Shown here: positions 25,200-35,063 of the stretch, piece by piece
Layout of the letters: each line of letters begins with the position of its first letter
Numbering within the stretch: position 1 is the stretch's first letter
NCBI GenBank assembly: GCA_964017155.1
Contig: OZ024857.1
Coordinates: 40,393,716-40,457,715, forward strand
Reading direction: 5' to 3'
Length of the DNA: 64,000 nt
Source: Oasisia sp. SBJ-2009
Taxonomy: Eukaryota > Annelida > Polychaeta > Sabellida > Siboglinidae
Made by a program: the position numbers and the translations under genes
The notes under the pieces: model-generated
What the model was told of the DNA's origin: nothing
The model's input: only the letters and a program-made list of their open reading frames with translations
Database searches by the model: none

Positions 25200-25357
25200 C
25201 ATGTACACTGGCCCTGACTGTGGTCAGGTCCCTATCCACAGCCCCCTTCCTGTCCCTCCCCTCATCCAGGGCAGCCTCAATCTGCCGCAGCTCTCCGTCC
25301 AGACGCTCCAGCTTTAACCTTCTGCTCTTCACTCTCTCCTCAATCTGCTGCTCCGTT
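25200..25357 (-). CDS. Coiled-coil gene exon 6
   Basis: One base completes Arg with exon 5, then TEQQIEERVKSRRLKLERLD, GELRQIEAALDEGRDRKGAV and DRDLTTVRASVH, with one base left over. Acceptor GTGGTTGCAG, donor GTGAGA. Phase 2 to 1. The donor region is the founder of a minisatellite further into the intron. Confidence 0.88.
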
Positions 25358-25464
25358 CTGCAACCACAGAAGAAAAGGGTTAAGAGATGTGGTTAAAATT
25401 GATCAGTATGTTCAAGTTGACTGAATCATCTCAATTTGAAGTTTCACAGTAAGTGTTAATATGA

Positions 25465-25635
25465 CTGAGATCAGCCTCGCATGCCGGGGAGATCAGCCTC
25501 GCATGCCGGGGAGATCAGCCTCGCATGTCGGGGACATCACCCTCGCATGCCGGGGAGATCACCCTCGCATGCCGGGGAGATCACCCTCGCATGCCGGGAA
25601 GATCACCATCGCATGCCAGGGAGATCACCCTCGCC
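25465..25635. repeat. 22-bp minisatellite
   Basis: About eight units of GAGATCACCCTCGCATGCCG-type sequence, high in GC compared with its surroundings, in the intron between exons 5 and 6. Homologous recombination between units could generate the small variants (CAGCCTC versus CACCCTC). Confidence 0.93.
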
Positions 25636-25899
25636 TCACCTTACTCGACTAAGAACAGCGAGTTATTTTTGTGCGTTGGCTTTCCCTTCCGCCCGACTGC
25701 CACTGGCCTACATCTGTTAGTTTGTCATGACAATTGAGTCAAACAAATTATTTATTGACCACAATTAAATTCAAGACTTTTCAAGACTACTTTATAAAAT
25801 TCAACGATTTCAAGGCCTTGAATTTGGTCCAATCAAATTCAAGCCTTTTCAAGACTTTCAAGGCCCCGTACGGGCCCTGCTGAAGTCACAAGACATCAC

Positions 25900-26117
25900 C
25901 TTTTCAGTTGGTGGACCTGACTGTGCAGACCTCGGTGGGTCTCATCCAGCTGAACCTTCTCTCGCTTCAGTTTCGCAACAGCCGTCTCAGCTGTCGTCCT
26001 CTCGGCTTCAAGCTCCACCAACTTGGCTCTAGCCTGCTCCACTTGTCGCTTCAGATGCTCCAGTTCTGTCGTCAACTCCTGGACATCGCTCGTGTCACCC
26101 TGCAGCTCGCTGTCATC
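25900..26117 (-). CDS. Coiled-coil gene exon 5 (longest)
   Basis: Seventy-two codons plus two bases: DDSELQGDTSDVQELTTELE, HLKRQVEQARAKLVELEAER, TTAETAVAKLKREKVQLDET and HRGLHSQVHQLK. Phase 0 to 2, acceptor TTTCACGACAG, donor GTGATG. A textbook coiled coil, with Leu, Val or Ile at most heptad a/d positions. Confidence 0.92.
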
Positions 26118-26184
26118 CTGTCGTGAAACACAACAACGTTTGGTCTGTATGTGATTGTTTTCCTCGTGTGTTCTCAGTGAAATG

Positions 26185-26665
26185 CTCCAATTACTGCTCC
26201 ACTTACTGTTCCACTTACTACTCCACTTACTGCTCCACTTACTGCTCCACTTACTGCTTCACTTACTGCTCCACTTACTGCTCCAATTACTGCTCCACTT
26301 ACTGCTCCACTTACTGCTCCACTTACTGCTCCACTTACTGTTCCACTTACTGCTTCACTTACTGCTCCACTTACTGTTCCACTTACTGCTCCACTTACTG
26401 CTCCACTTACTGTTCCACTTACTGCTCCACTTACTGCTCCACTTACTGCTCCACTTACTGCTCCACTTACTGCTCCACTTACTGATCCAATTACTGCTCC
26501 ACTTACTGCTCCAGTTACTGATCCAATTACTGCTCCACTTACTGCTCCACTTACTGCTCCACTTACTGATCCAATTACTGCTCCACTTACTGCTCCAGTT
26601 ACTGATCCAATTACTGCTCCACTTACTGCTCCACTTATTTCTCAAGTTACTGCTCCACTTACTCC
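26185..26665. repeat. 12-bp minisatellite (CTGCTCCACTTA)
   Basis: About 40 copies of the 12-base unit, with TTCC, TTCA and GATCCAATTA variants forming longer-period patterns after about 26480. It occupies the intron just upstream of exon 5. Open frames made of LLLHL or YCST repeats are artefacts. Confidence 0.97.
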
Positions 26666-26689
26666 TCCACAAGAGCAATATTTTAAAAT

Positions 26690-27250
26690 GAATCTCTCTA
26701 TTTCTCGTCTACTCGTTAAATATTTTTAATATAAGAATAAACATTTTTATAATACATAGCCTGCAGAAATATATTTAGTTAACCTGAGAAAGCATTCTCA
26801 GTTTTAATATTCCGACCATACAAAGTTCACGCTGTAAACCAAATTTTAAACATGGTTTATTGCAGAATAAACGCATGTATGCATGCAGAGCCATGCACAC
26901 AGGACTACCTACACATGTATAACATAATTTTGTAGACTATTTTAATGTAAAACAAATTAAACAATGCAGTACCAACTCACAAACTTTACGTACATTTATT
27001 AACAACATTTTGACATTACTTCTAACACTAACATTAGTCATGGTAAAAACCAATTCAAACATTAGAGGTTACCATAAAAAGTGCAAATACGTCTTCTTGC
27101 ACTGCACCATGGGATTGTTCTAGACATCAGTACCATGCTTGATAAGCATGTTCACTTCAATGTTACTTTCTATTAATGCTTTCAACCAAACATTGATATA
27201 AAATGCATCAAACTTAGCATAAATGACTGGTCAGTGATATATAGATGACC
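26690..27250. other. Intron, nothing recognised
   Basis: AT-rich intronic sequence between exons 4 and 5 without identifiable features. Confidence 0.5.
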
Positions 27251-27256
27251 ACTGAC

Positions 27257-27322
27257 CCAGCTAAGATCCTGCTCTTTCAGTTTCCTTTTTGTCTTCAAAT
27301 CGGTCAGTTTGTCTTCGACCAC
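27257..27322 (-). CDS. Coiled-coil gene exon 4
   Basis: Twenty-two codons: VVEDKLTDLKTKRKLKEQDL then SW. Phase 0 to 0, acceptor TTTTCTTCAG, donor GTCAGT (non-ideal at +3). The smallest exon recognised. Confidence 0.75.
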
Positions 27323-27354
27323 CTGAAGAAAACAGAAGGAGATATCAACACAAC

Positions 27355-27680
27355 AGTAGTGAGCGGTGGTTGCGTGGTAGAGCGCCGGACTGTCAATCGA
27401 GGGGACGGTGGTTCAATCCCACCTACCGCCGTTTAAAAACTTAGGCAATTTTGTTCACCCCACATTTGCCTGTGTCTTTCGGAAGAGACACTAAAAGTCG
27501 GTGGTCCCTTCTAACTGGTGTCTATGCCAGGGGAAGTAAAAGATCCCACACAGGGGGTAAATAAATATGTAACCCGTAGTGGATTCACTAATTCTAGAGG
27601 ACAACTCAAAAAAACCAATGCCAATAATGGTCAGCAAGTTGACTGGTGGCCATTAATGGAAGAAGAAGAAGAAGAATATA
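27355..27680 (+). mobile_element. tRNA-headed SINE (family 2) with GAA tail
   Basis: The head has an A box (GCGTGGTAGAGCGCCGGA), a B box (GGTTCAATCCC) and a matching acceptor-like stem (GGCGG/CCGCC). A body with CTTTCGGAAGAGACACTAAA follows, and the element ends in a GAA/AGA microsatellite (about 27660-27675). The long body and tail mark a SINE, not a tRNA gene. It lies in the intron between exons 3 and 4. Confidence 0.82.
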
Positions 27681-27759
27681 AGATGTCTACACTTTTTATT
27701 ATGTACTAATATTAAAAATTGAGATAAAATTATGAAATACCTCTAAGAAGATGTCATAC

Positions 27760-27909
27760 CTTAATTTCGAGCCTGCGACTTGCTATTTCCTGCTCAAGCT
27801 GCGTGTCAAGAGAGTCGAGTTGTCGCCGCCGTTTCTCCGTTGATTCCTGGAGCAACTGGAGCTCCGACTTGCTCCGCCGCAGCTCTCTGTGGAGCTGCTC
27901 CAGTTCCTC
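27760..27909 (-). CDS. Coiled-coil gene exon 3
   Basis: Fifty codons: EELEQLHRELRRSKSELQLL, QESTEKRRRQLDSLDTQLEQ and EIASRRLEIK. Phase 0 to 0; the phase selects the acceptor AAAAGTCAG. Donor GTATGA. A SINE remnant ends about 20 bases before the acceptor. Confidence 0.9.
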
Positions 27910-27929
27910 CTGACTTTTAGTTATTGCGC

Positions 27930-28145
27930 AGGTGAAAAGCAAAGGTAGGTTCTTATATAGTGTGGTAACCAGTTTGTAATACTGCTCTGTGCTTTCCTGA
28001 CAGAACATTCATCTGCACAGTCTTGGTCTTCCTAAGTATTCAGCCATGCTAAAATTAGTGCAAAAAGATTGACCATTCACAATTGCCAATGTCTATAGCC
28101 AGGTTTTCTTTCATACAACTAAGTGAATTCAGGCAATGTGGATTA
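27930..28145 (-). mobile_element. SINE family 3 remnant
   Basis: The body matches 32215-32545 (shared AAGGTA.GTTCTTATATAG edge, TATTCAGCCATG and CTATAGCCAGGT blocks) but the tRNA-like head is missing. Its 3' end lies directly upstream of the exon 3 acceptor. Confidence 0.65.
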
Positions 28146-28395
28146 CACAAAATTGTACAAGAGCAGTAGAATGATTATCTGATATTCTAGCCCCCATGTG
28201 CCCTAATATGACAGGATAACCTATCATCTAATGATTCTTTTAACAATTGTTATAAAGATGATTTTTTTAAACCGGACATGCTCAAATTATTAACATATCA
28301 ATGAATCCAACTTGAGGCCAACCTAATTGACAACAGTATTATCCATGGTCACATTTGATCTTATTTGGTATGTCATGTGACACAAGTACTCCTAC

Positions 28396-28522
28396 CTGCT
28401 GAGTTAATAAGGTCAGCTCAAGTCATTTCGTTGACAAGATGTCGTCACTCTCCTGTGCTAGAGATAGTTTCTCTCTGCGCTCATTCTCTGCTCGGGAAAT
28501 TGACGCTTCCATATCCGACAAT
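28396..28522 (-). CDS. Coiled-coil gene exon 2 with in-frame TGA
   Basis: After one base completing a previous codon, the exon reads LSDMEASISRAENERREKLS, LAQESDDILSTK, a TGA at 28423-28425, and then LELTLLTQQ up to a GTAGGA donor. The reading on both sides of the TGA is coiled-coil-like and the donor is in the right phase for exon 3. Acceptor TTGTTGCAG. The stop could be a real nonsense allele, an assembly error, or a sign that an earlier weak donor is used. (The numbering assumes at least one exon upstream.). Confidence 0.75.
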
Positions 28523-28749
28523 CTGCAACAAGATCAGCTAGTTTCCCACTGGGCTTGGCTAAAGGGTCCTCTGCCCAGAATTGGCCAAACAGTAATTTGT
28601 AACGGGAAGTCTACTGTCTAGAACGTGGGAAAGTTAAACATCAAAGGCTATTGCGGCTAAGTCTGTTCACCTCAGCAATATTTTCATTTATTCAATCAGG
28701 AATTATATTTTTCTAGTTTTGGGTTTGATTACAACCTGATTTTCGTCAC

Positions 28750-29000
28750 ATACATATACTAAATGTTATACCTGGTATACCTGCAGGTGCTTGCTTCTTC
28801 AAAAGAAAGTTTATCATAATAAAATATAATATTTAAGTGTGGCTGGGGTCCAAATATGATAATAAAATATAAAATGTTACAAAATGCACTATTCCCAAAG
28901 GTGATTTGGCCATGTGGGCAACTACCTAGTTTCTTATCCTTTCCTAGGATTAGCAAACATGTATTACCAGTATATTTGCCAAGCTTTAACTTGTCTCAAT
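28750..29000 (-). repeat. Dispersed repeat X, copy 1
   Basis: The reverse complement matches 37655-37950 and 38168-38480. Shared blocks are ACAAGTT.AA.CTTGGCAAA, TGCCCACATGGCCAAATC and TTTGGACCCCAGCCACA. No coding potential. Confidence 0.75.
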
Positions 29001-29129
29001 TCATTCAATTTTAAATAATGTTGTGTTTATGGTGCTAGAGAACAAGCTAACCAACTCTATCAATAAAAAATAAGTATTTTCCAGAAAAAGTTATTATTTT
29101 ATTTGCAAATTGCTTAAATTGTGTTAATT

Positions 29130-29590
29130 TTAAAAAGCGCAATTTCCAATAATATCTTCAAAGCGCAGTACAAGACTAATAACTTAAACATTATACATAG
29201 CACATATATAAGCACAATAAATAGAAAACCAAAATGTTATATACTAGTTATGAAAACAGTCAAATCATTTAAATCACTTCAATAAATAAAATGAAAAAAA
29301 TGTATTTAAGCACTATTATTTACATATACACAATAATGGGTAGATAACACGTAGGAGTTAAAGTATAGTAAAGGCTGAAAGAAAAGAAAATGTTGCAATA
29401 TTCTGCTTTGAACATGTACGTCTTTAGAGTATGTTTGAACATTGATAGGCTCCCACTACACGTTATATGAATTGACAGTGAATTCCATAGTTGAGGTCCA
29501 ATCACATTGAAGGAATGATCACCAACACTAACAAGCTTAGTATTCACATTAACGTTCACATTACATTAGACTTAGAATGATGATGCAATA
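29130..29590 (-). mobile_element. LINE C-terminal fragment
   Basis: The minus strand encodes VSVGDHSFNVIGPQLWNSLS then FKHTLKTYMFK, the conserved end of a CR1/L2-type polymerase (G.RSF...GP.LWN.LP ... FK..LKT.LF), followed by an AT-rich 3' end containing a GCGC.ATTTCC.A block. It is truncated upstream. Confidence 0.8.
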
Positions 29591-29970
29591 GTTGCCATTA
29601 TGATAAATTAGTCTTAAAAATGCTTAATCAGTTCGATTGTTTTGCTCCTCGCGTTTCATGCTAATTTTGCGAAAGAGCAAACCTACCAAGTATCCCCTGT
29701 GACATACTGTTACGGTTTTGCGCATTTGTTTATTCGTTTTTTGTTAAAATGTAAAAACTATTTTAGGCTTGCCCAAGATTTATATAGTCTTTTTCATACT
29801 GAAAATTTCTACCGTACGGGTTTTATGTGGTAGACTATCTTCGCCTTAATCACGTGATAGCGGGTGATTATGTGATGTCGCGAGATCGGCCTTGACCCCC
29901 ATCCAGGCAGTATTTACACACGTGTTTCTTTTCCGACTTGCTTTTGCATTTTAACTCGTTTTTATATGAA

Positions 29971-30158
29971 ATGTCAATGTGTGGTCGCCCACGGAAATAC
30001 GCCACCGACTCGGCAAAGAAAAGGGCACAAGCAGAACTGAAACGAAATCGACCGCCCGCAAAAGTGTACATAGGAAAGGCGATGAGTTTATGGATTCAGA
30101 CAAAAGTAATGACCGGCATCAAAACTGATGCAGCGTTCGCCAAGTGTCTTATTGACAG
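29971..30158 (+). pseudogene. First exon of a decayed GRPRK-type gene
   Basis: From ATG at 29971 (a second at 29977) the frame reads MSMCGRPRKYATDSAKKRAQ, AELKRNRPPAKVYIGKAMSL and WIQTKVMTGIKTDAAFAKCL, then ID and a split Arg codon before GTTAGT. Many invertebrate multi-copy, transposon-type proteins begin with such a basic GRPRKY segment. The split codon joins in phase to the exon at 32022. Downstream exons carry stops, so the locus looks inactive, although this exon alone is intact. Function unknown. Confidence 0.55.
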
Positions 30159-30659
30159 GTTAGTACTCTGTTATTACTCGGCTTCAATCATTTTCACATT
30201 GTTTTAATACTGCGTGTGCAAGCTGACAAAATTGTTTTGCTATTAAATTAGTCGACAGTATTAGGCAATTTAGGGTCATTCCGAGTGAACGCAAATAAAA
30301 TTCCATAAATTGGTTGCTGTCGTCGACGTCTAAGACTTAGTCTATTTTTGAATGGATCAGTAATACAGTACGATGAGAGCTTTGCTGCTTTGCATTTGGT
30401 AAGATTAATTAGCAATAATCAAAAATGTGAGCGTTCTAGCTTAAATAGGTTTCAAGTTATGGCACTTTGACATTTGACAGCTTGTTAAAATAAAAAATAA
30501 ATAATTTTATTCACATTTCACTAGTCAATATATTCTGCAATCTTGAGCCTGTGTCAGTGAAATTGTGTTGAGTTGATCTATATAATATATAGATTACACA
30601 AATACAATTACAATATAAATACAGTGTGAGTGTACAGTTAATGTACAGCAAGTTGATAC

Positions 30660-31640
30660 AAATCATGATTTCTTCAAAATATCACTCACGATAGGGTTTT
30701 CAGACCCTTATTGTTAGCAGAATACACATACCTTAGACATAAATTGTACATATTTGGTATATAAATGTGCAAATCAGAGGAATATGGCAGATCTGGTTGC
30801 CTTAATTATGAATCTATACATATGCAAAGATGGTATGTTATTATATTTCTTAAAATATGACCAACTTCCGACCCAAACATTTCGATGAGGCGTAGCTTGT
30901 ATTGTCACAAAGCCTTTTCTAGGTGTAAGCTCATTCTTATAGCTCAAATAACTAGTAAGTCTCAATATCCTTCCGAGCTTCCTTCACAACGAAAATTGTC
31001 TGGGTGCCCCAATTTTTAAAATAAATTGCTCGTGATATACGAGAGGGTTTTCAGACATTGATTGTAAGCTAAATATGGATGGTTCAATGAACTGTTGTGT
31101 CAGTTTGATATCTTTGCATAACATTGTGAATTATCAGAGCAACATGACATGCCTGACTGTCTTCATTAGGAATGTAAACATAGCCAACGTGCTATATTTT
31201 ATATTTCTTACAAATTAGCAAACTTCCGACTGGTCAGTGTGGATTAGAAGATATTGTTATTAAACGTTTACCAGGCATAAACCAAACAAACACATAAAAA
31301 ACAAGTAACTCACAATAACCTTCCATGCTTCCTTCTCAAGAAGAATGAGGACCCATTGGTACCCAAAACTTATCAATATATCACTTGCGAGCGTGTTTTC
31401 AAGCACTGATTTTGAGTTAAACATACATGTTGTTGGTAATGTTTATAAATATTAGATATCTATGCATATTGGTATACATTTTCAGGCAGTTTTGCATGTC
31501 TGTTTGTCGTATTTATGATTCTGTACATATTAAAACTGGTATAGATATGTTTACGAAGCATAAAGCAAACATAACACAAATATCAAGTAAATTTATAAAA
31601 ACTTCTCATACAAATATAAGTTGTATGATTGTATCAATTT
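30660..31640. repeat. Diverged ~360-bp tandem repeat, three units
   Basis: Units start near 30670, 31030 and 31375, each with a TATCACTC.CGA...GGGTTTTCAGAC-like block followed by a TTGT.AGC..AAATA block. Later landmarks (ATATTTCTTA.AA..ACCAACTTCCGAC and CCTTCC..GCTTCCTTC) recur at the same spacing. Confidence 0.7.
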
Positions 31641-31724
31641 AATTTAGTGACAGTTCTACCATGGGTAGATTTTTTCAATTTATGTCACAGTACTTACATG
31701 TACATGTATACTGCTTTTACCCAG

Positions 31725-31833
31725 TGATGGGTCCGCAGCCCAGTACAAAAATGTCAAGAATTTGCTAATATTCATCACTACAGTGATGACTTTGGACTGG
31801 ATTGCGAATGGAATTTCTTCGTGACCAGCCATG
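31725..31833 (+). pseudogene. Frameshifted exon of a transposon-type gene
   Basis: Between a CCCAG acceptor and a GTAAAA donor the sequence reads DGSAAQYKNVKN, then after a one-base deletion in a T run near 31760, FANIHHYSDDFGLDCEWNFF and VTSHG. The composite resembles the conserved AAQYKN...TSHGK region found in multi-copy invertebrate and fish proteins (recognition from memory, not searched). It does not join in phase with the exons on either side and may come from a different element. Confidence 0.5.
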
Positions 31834-32021
31834 GTAAAAACATGTTTGATGGATTTTTAACCATTGTGGCCATTCTTATTTGTGTACACTTAACAAAGCT
31901 TTTGTCAAACTTTCAATTTTATTTTGTATTTCATTTGCAGTTCACTTTTCCAGCTGATTTTTCATACATGTATTCTTCAATATTTGTGCATAATTTAATT
32001 ATAAAATTTATGTTGTTGTAG

Positions 32022-32117
32022 AATCCCCTATGATGACGACCCAGTGTGATTAGAAGCAGTTGATCCAGCTGATAAAACCTATCAATTTGGAGATGACATA
32101 CTAGAAGAGATTCGCTG
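32022..32117 (+). pseudogene. Second exon of the decayed GRPRK-type gene
   Basis: It starts with one base that completes the split Arg of 29971-30158, then IPYDDDPV, an in-frame TGA (32047-32049), then LEAVDPADKTYQFGDDILEE and IR with two bases left before GTAAAT. The acceptor is GTTGTTGTAG. Confidence 0.55.
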
Positions 32118-32214
32118 GTAAATATAATGGTGTATGTGTGTATATGTGTTACATCAAGTACATTTTTTGTATGCAAAACTATGATACAAAATTGTAACTT
32201 TTGTCATGGTTTAA

Positions 32215-32545
32215 AGGTAAAGGTAAGTTCTTATATAGCTCAGTATACAATCTTTAGGATTGCTCAAAGCGCTTTTTACACTTTACTCCCTGGCAGACAT
32301 GTTCAATCGAAGACCATCTCGGCTTCTCTGGGAAGCATTCAGCCATGTGGCAATGTCGCGAAGACTGCTTGTACGCAAATATTCATCACTGTTTATAGCC
32401 AGGTACTCATTCATACAGCTGAGTGAACTGGAACAATGTAGTGTGAAAAAACTTGCCCAAGGTTTCACATGGCAGCACAGGATTTGAACCCGGGTCCTCT
32501 TATTTGAGAGTCCGATGCTCTACCCCTGAACCACTGCGCTAATAC
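32215..32545 (-). mobile_element. tRNA-headed SINE (family 3), complete copy
   Basis: On the minus strand a tRNA-like head (A box GTGGTTCAGGGGTAGAGCA, B box GGGTTCAAATCC) begins near 32545. A body of about 250 bases follows (ATGGCTGAATGCTTCCCAGA, CGATTGAACATGTCTGCCAG) and the 3' end is ACTTACCTTTACC. Relatives lie at 27930 and 47365. Confidence 0.82.
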
Positions 32546-32990
32546 TAGCAACCTTTGTTTATGACCAAGATTAAAGAAAAACTGAACATTAGTCTCACAG
32601 ACGGGTACATTTCGTCATGATGAAATTTCAGTAGTATGCCTACAGTGCAGTTGTGAGGAACACTAAGTAGGTTTTCAGCTCACTTAGTCTTCATGGCATT
32701 AAAATGAACTGATTTTAGTAACAGTTTATTCTAATATTATTTTACTTAAAATCACTAATGACCTGTTATGGTGCTATGCAAGTTAACAAACACAATTTGC
32801 TGTGCTTTGTGGTGAAAAACTCAGCAGTGACTAAGATTAAAAAAAACATTTAATTCAATGTTACAAATTCATTATTCAGGGCTGTATAGTCCAAAGGACC
32901 TGAGGACCTCTTGGGCCAGTGTTGATGATTAAATGTCCATTTTGAGGTGTTCACAGTAATGTTCACTGGTTTGGTTATGTTTTATTTCAG

Positions 32991-33178
32991 ATGCCGCAAA
33001 GACGTTGCCACTCTGCAGCCTGTTACTACATGTGAACTTGTGCATGACATTGAAGAAATTGTGACTGATGAGTACAGACGATGAAGACATGACACTTATG
33101 ACAAGAGTGGAAGACGTCACTGGCAAATCATACTGCATTGTGTACAAAGAATGCCTTTTGGAGCTTGCCAGAATGGAG
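32991..33178 (+). pseudogene. Third exon of the decayed GRPRK-type gene
   Basis: After TTTATTTCAG the frame gives CRKDVATLQPVTTCELVHDI and EEIVTDE. After a frame change near 33075 it gives MTLMTRVEDVTGKSYCIVYK and ECLLELARME before GTAATC. The junction with the previous exon itself forms a TGA codon. The lesions together make a functional product unlikely. Confidence 0.5.
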
Positions 33179-33189
33179 GTAATCATTGG

Positions 33190-34440
33190 TATTTGATAGT
33201 CATAAAATATCATCATGACACAAGTAACTGCATTTTAAAGATGTTTCTTATAAACTATTAATTTTGTATAATGGCAAGAAAGATGTTATGTTTGTTTTGA
33301 TTAATTATGTTTATAATGATGTAAGTGTGGTGTATGTTGGTTAATTATATGTTGCCATATTTATGTTACAAACAGAAATTAATATTATGGAAATTATATA
33401 TTGAAATACTCATTACATCATACACTATGATTGGTATCAACTGCATTCTGATTGAGTAGAGTGGAATACCTAACTCTATCTTTACAGAAAGCACTAATTA
33501 ATGCCCACCTATGTCACTGCATTCACACAATTTTTCTGTGTTTGTGGTCATCTCATATGAATAACCAGAAAAAAATATGCAAACTATGTGATTATGGTGA
33601 AGAAACATTTAATTCATAATTACAAACTTACAACATATTCAAAATGATTCATCATTAGCCCATTGAAATTATGTGTACCCAGGGTAATCATTATTTGTCA
33701 CAGTCGTCTATTTGCCTATTTGTGTAGACGGATAGATTATGCAAAGTCAAAGGGTGCAGGCTTCCCTATGACCTGAAAATAAAACGAGTTTCAAGTGTGC
33801 GGTACTTCTGTCATCGAGTAACACCAATTCTTTATACTAATCAGTTCTGCTGGTAAAACAATTATTACAATTGTTGTCACATACACAGCTATGCACGGTT
33901 ATGTTTAAAAAATTAACCGCTTGACCAGTAAAGCATTATATATGTTAATATGCATCTAAATTGTCAGCTTAGTTTTAATATTAATTTGGTTCATATGCCA
34001 GTGGAAGTTGTTGTGCCCCCTAGAATTTATTTCTGAACCTGCTCCTGCGTATGATAGTTTATTTGTCTGCATGAGGTCTTTGCAATAATGGGTGTCCTTG
34101 ATAAATTGTATATTGTTGGAATCGCATGTGGACTAAAGTAAAGACAACATAAAGTAAAAACATTTTATTGAAACTTTTTGACAAGATTGACTACAATATA
34201 ATGGCAAGCACTGCACATGATATATGTATTTATTTTTAATATCACATGCACATCAGATAAAAACAAGCAGTAATAGAAAATTAAGAAAAGGTTGAAAACA
34301 CTACACCCATGGGCAAATTGTTCAAAATCCTGAAACAATTGTTACACAACAAAATCTTGACAATTTACCTAAAATTTTAATGTTTATTCATAATGCACGC
34401 ATTATAGATATTACTGAAACATGCTGTAAATAGATTATTT
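33190..34440. other. No recognisable gene
   Basis: AT-rich sequence downstream of the decayed gene. No coding pattern, repeat unit or SINE boxes seen. Confidence 0.45.
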
Positions 34441-34444
34441 TTAC

Positions 34445-35063
34445 AGCAGTAGAACTTAAATTGATGTTTTATTAAACATATTTCTCTTGACAAGTTTGCA
34501 TACAAGTTTCAGTTTGGCTTGAATGGCAGACTCATCTGACAAGATTTTATAAATGAGAGCCATGTTAATTGTCACTTTGTTTCTTGCATAGGTAGATGTG
34601 GATGCACAGAAAATGTCAGGTACCTGGCATGCACTACCATTAAAGAAAGTGAACTCACACAGTAATGCCACCGATATCCAAGCCGATGAAGTTCAGCAAA
34701 GAATGCCGAACCTATCTTATAGTGTTGAGAGAGGTTGACCGAAGGCTCATGCCATATTTGCCAGACCAAGGCACCCGCCGTACTACCACAAACTGCAAAG
34801 TTAATCAGATCTATATTGGTCTCTAGTCAATTTGGGTAACTGACTGGCCTGGAAGTCAGTGCACACACCATCGGTACAGTGGAGACTGTCATGGATGCAA
34901 CACACAACTGAGATCACTCGCTTGATATTCACATGACATTTGATCTGCAGCGTCTTGCACAGCCCATGGTTGTGGAATCTTGTCCGGGATCTTGGACAGT
35001 AAAATTATAGCTTATTAACTTTTTGACCTAGTGGTGCTGTTCGGTTTCCTGTTGAGTATTGAC
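34445..35063 (-). other. Possible terminal exon of a minus-strand transcript
   Basis: A good acceptor (CTTTTCTTTTCAG) lies at 35063 and an AATAAA signal on the minus strand at about 34470. Between them two partial frames (a stretch ending VWQIWHEPSVNL and one ending KLVCKLVKRNMFNKTSI) are offset and contain stops, so it looks non-coding or decayed. It would pair with the donor at 36798. Confidence 0.3.

Noticed and set aside
26155..26691. Leucine-rich 178-codon frame resembling a membrane protein
   Set aside because: Translation of the 12-base minisatellite; not splice-bounded and on the strand opposite to the gene.
27355..27425. Functional tRNA gene
   Set aside because: A- and B-box text is present, but it continues into a SINE body with a GAA tail and the cloverleaf is imperfect.
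32475..32545. Functional tRNA gene on the minus strand
   Set aside because: It is the head of a family-3 SINE whose body continues to 32215.
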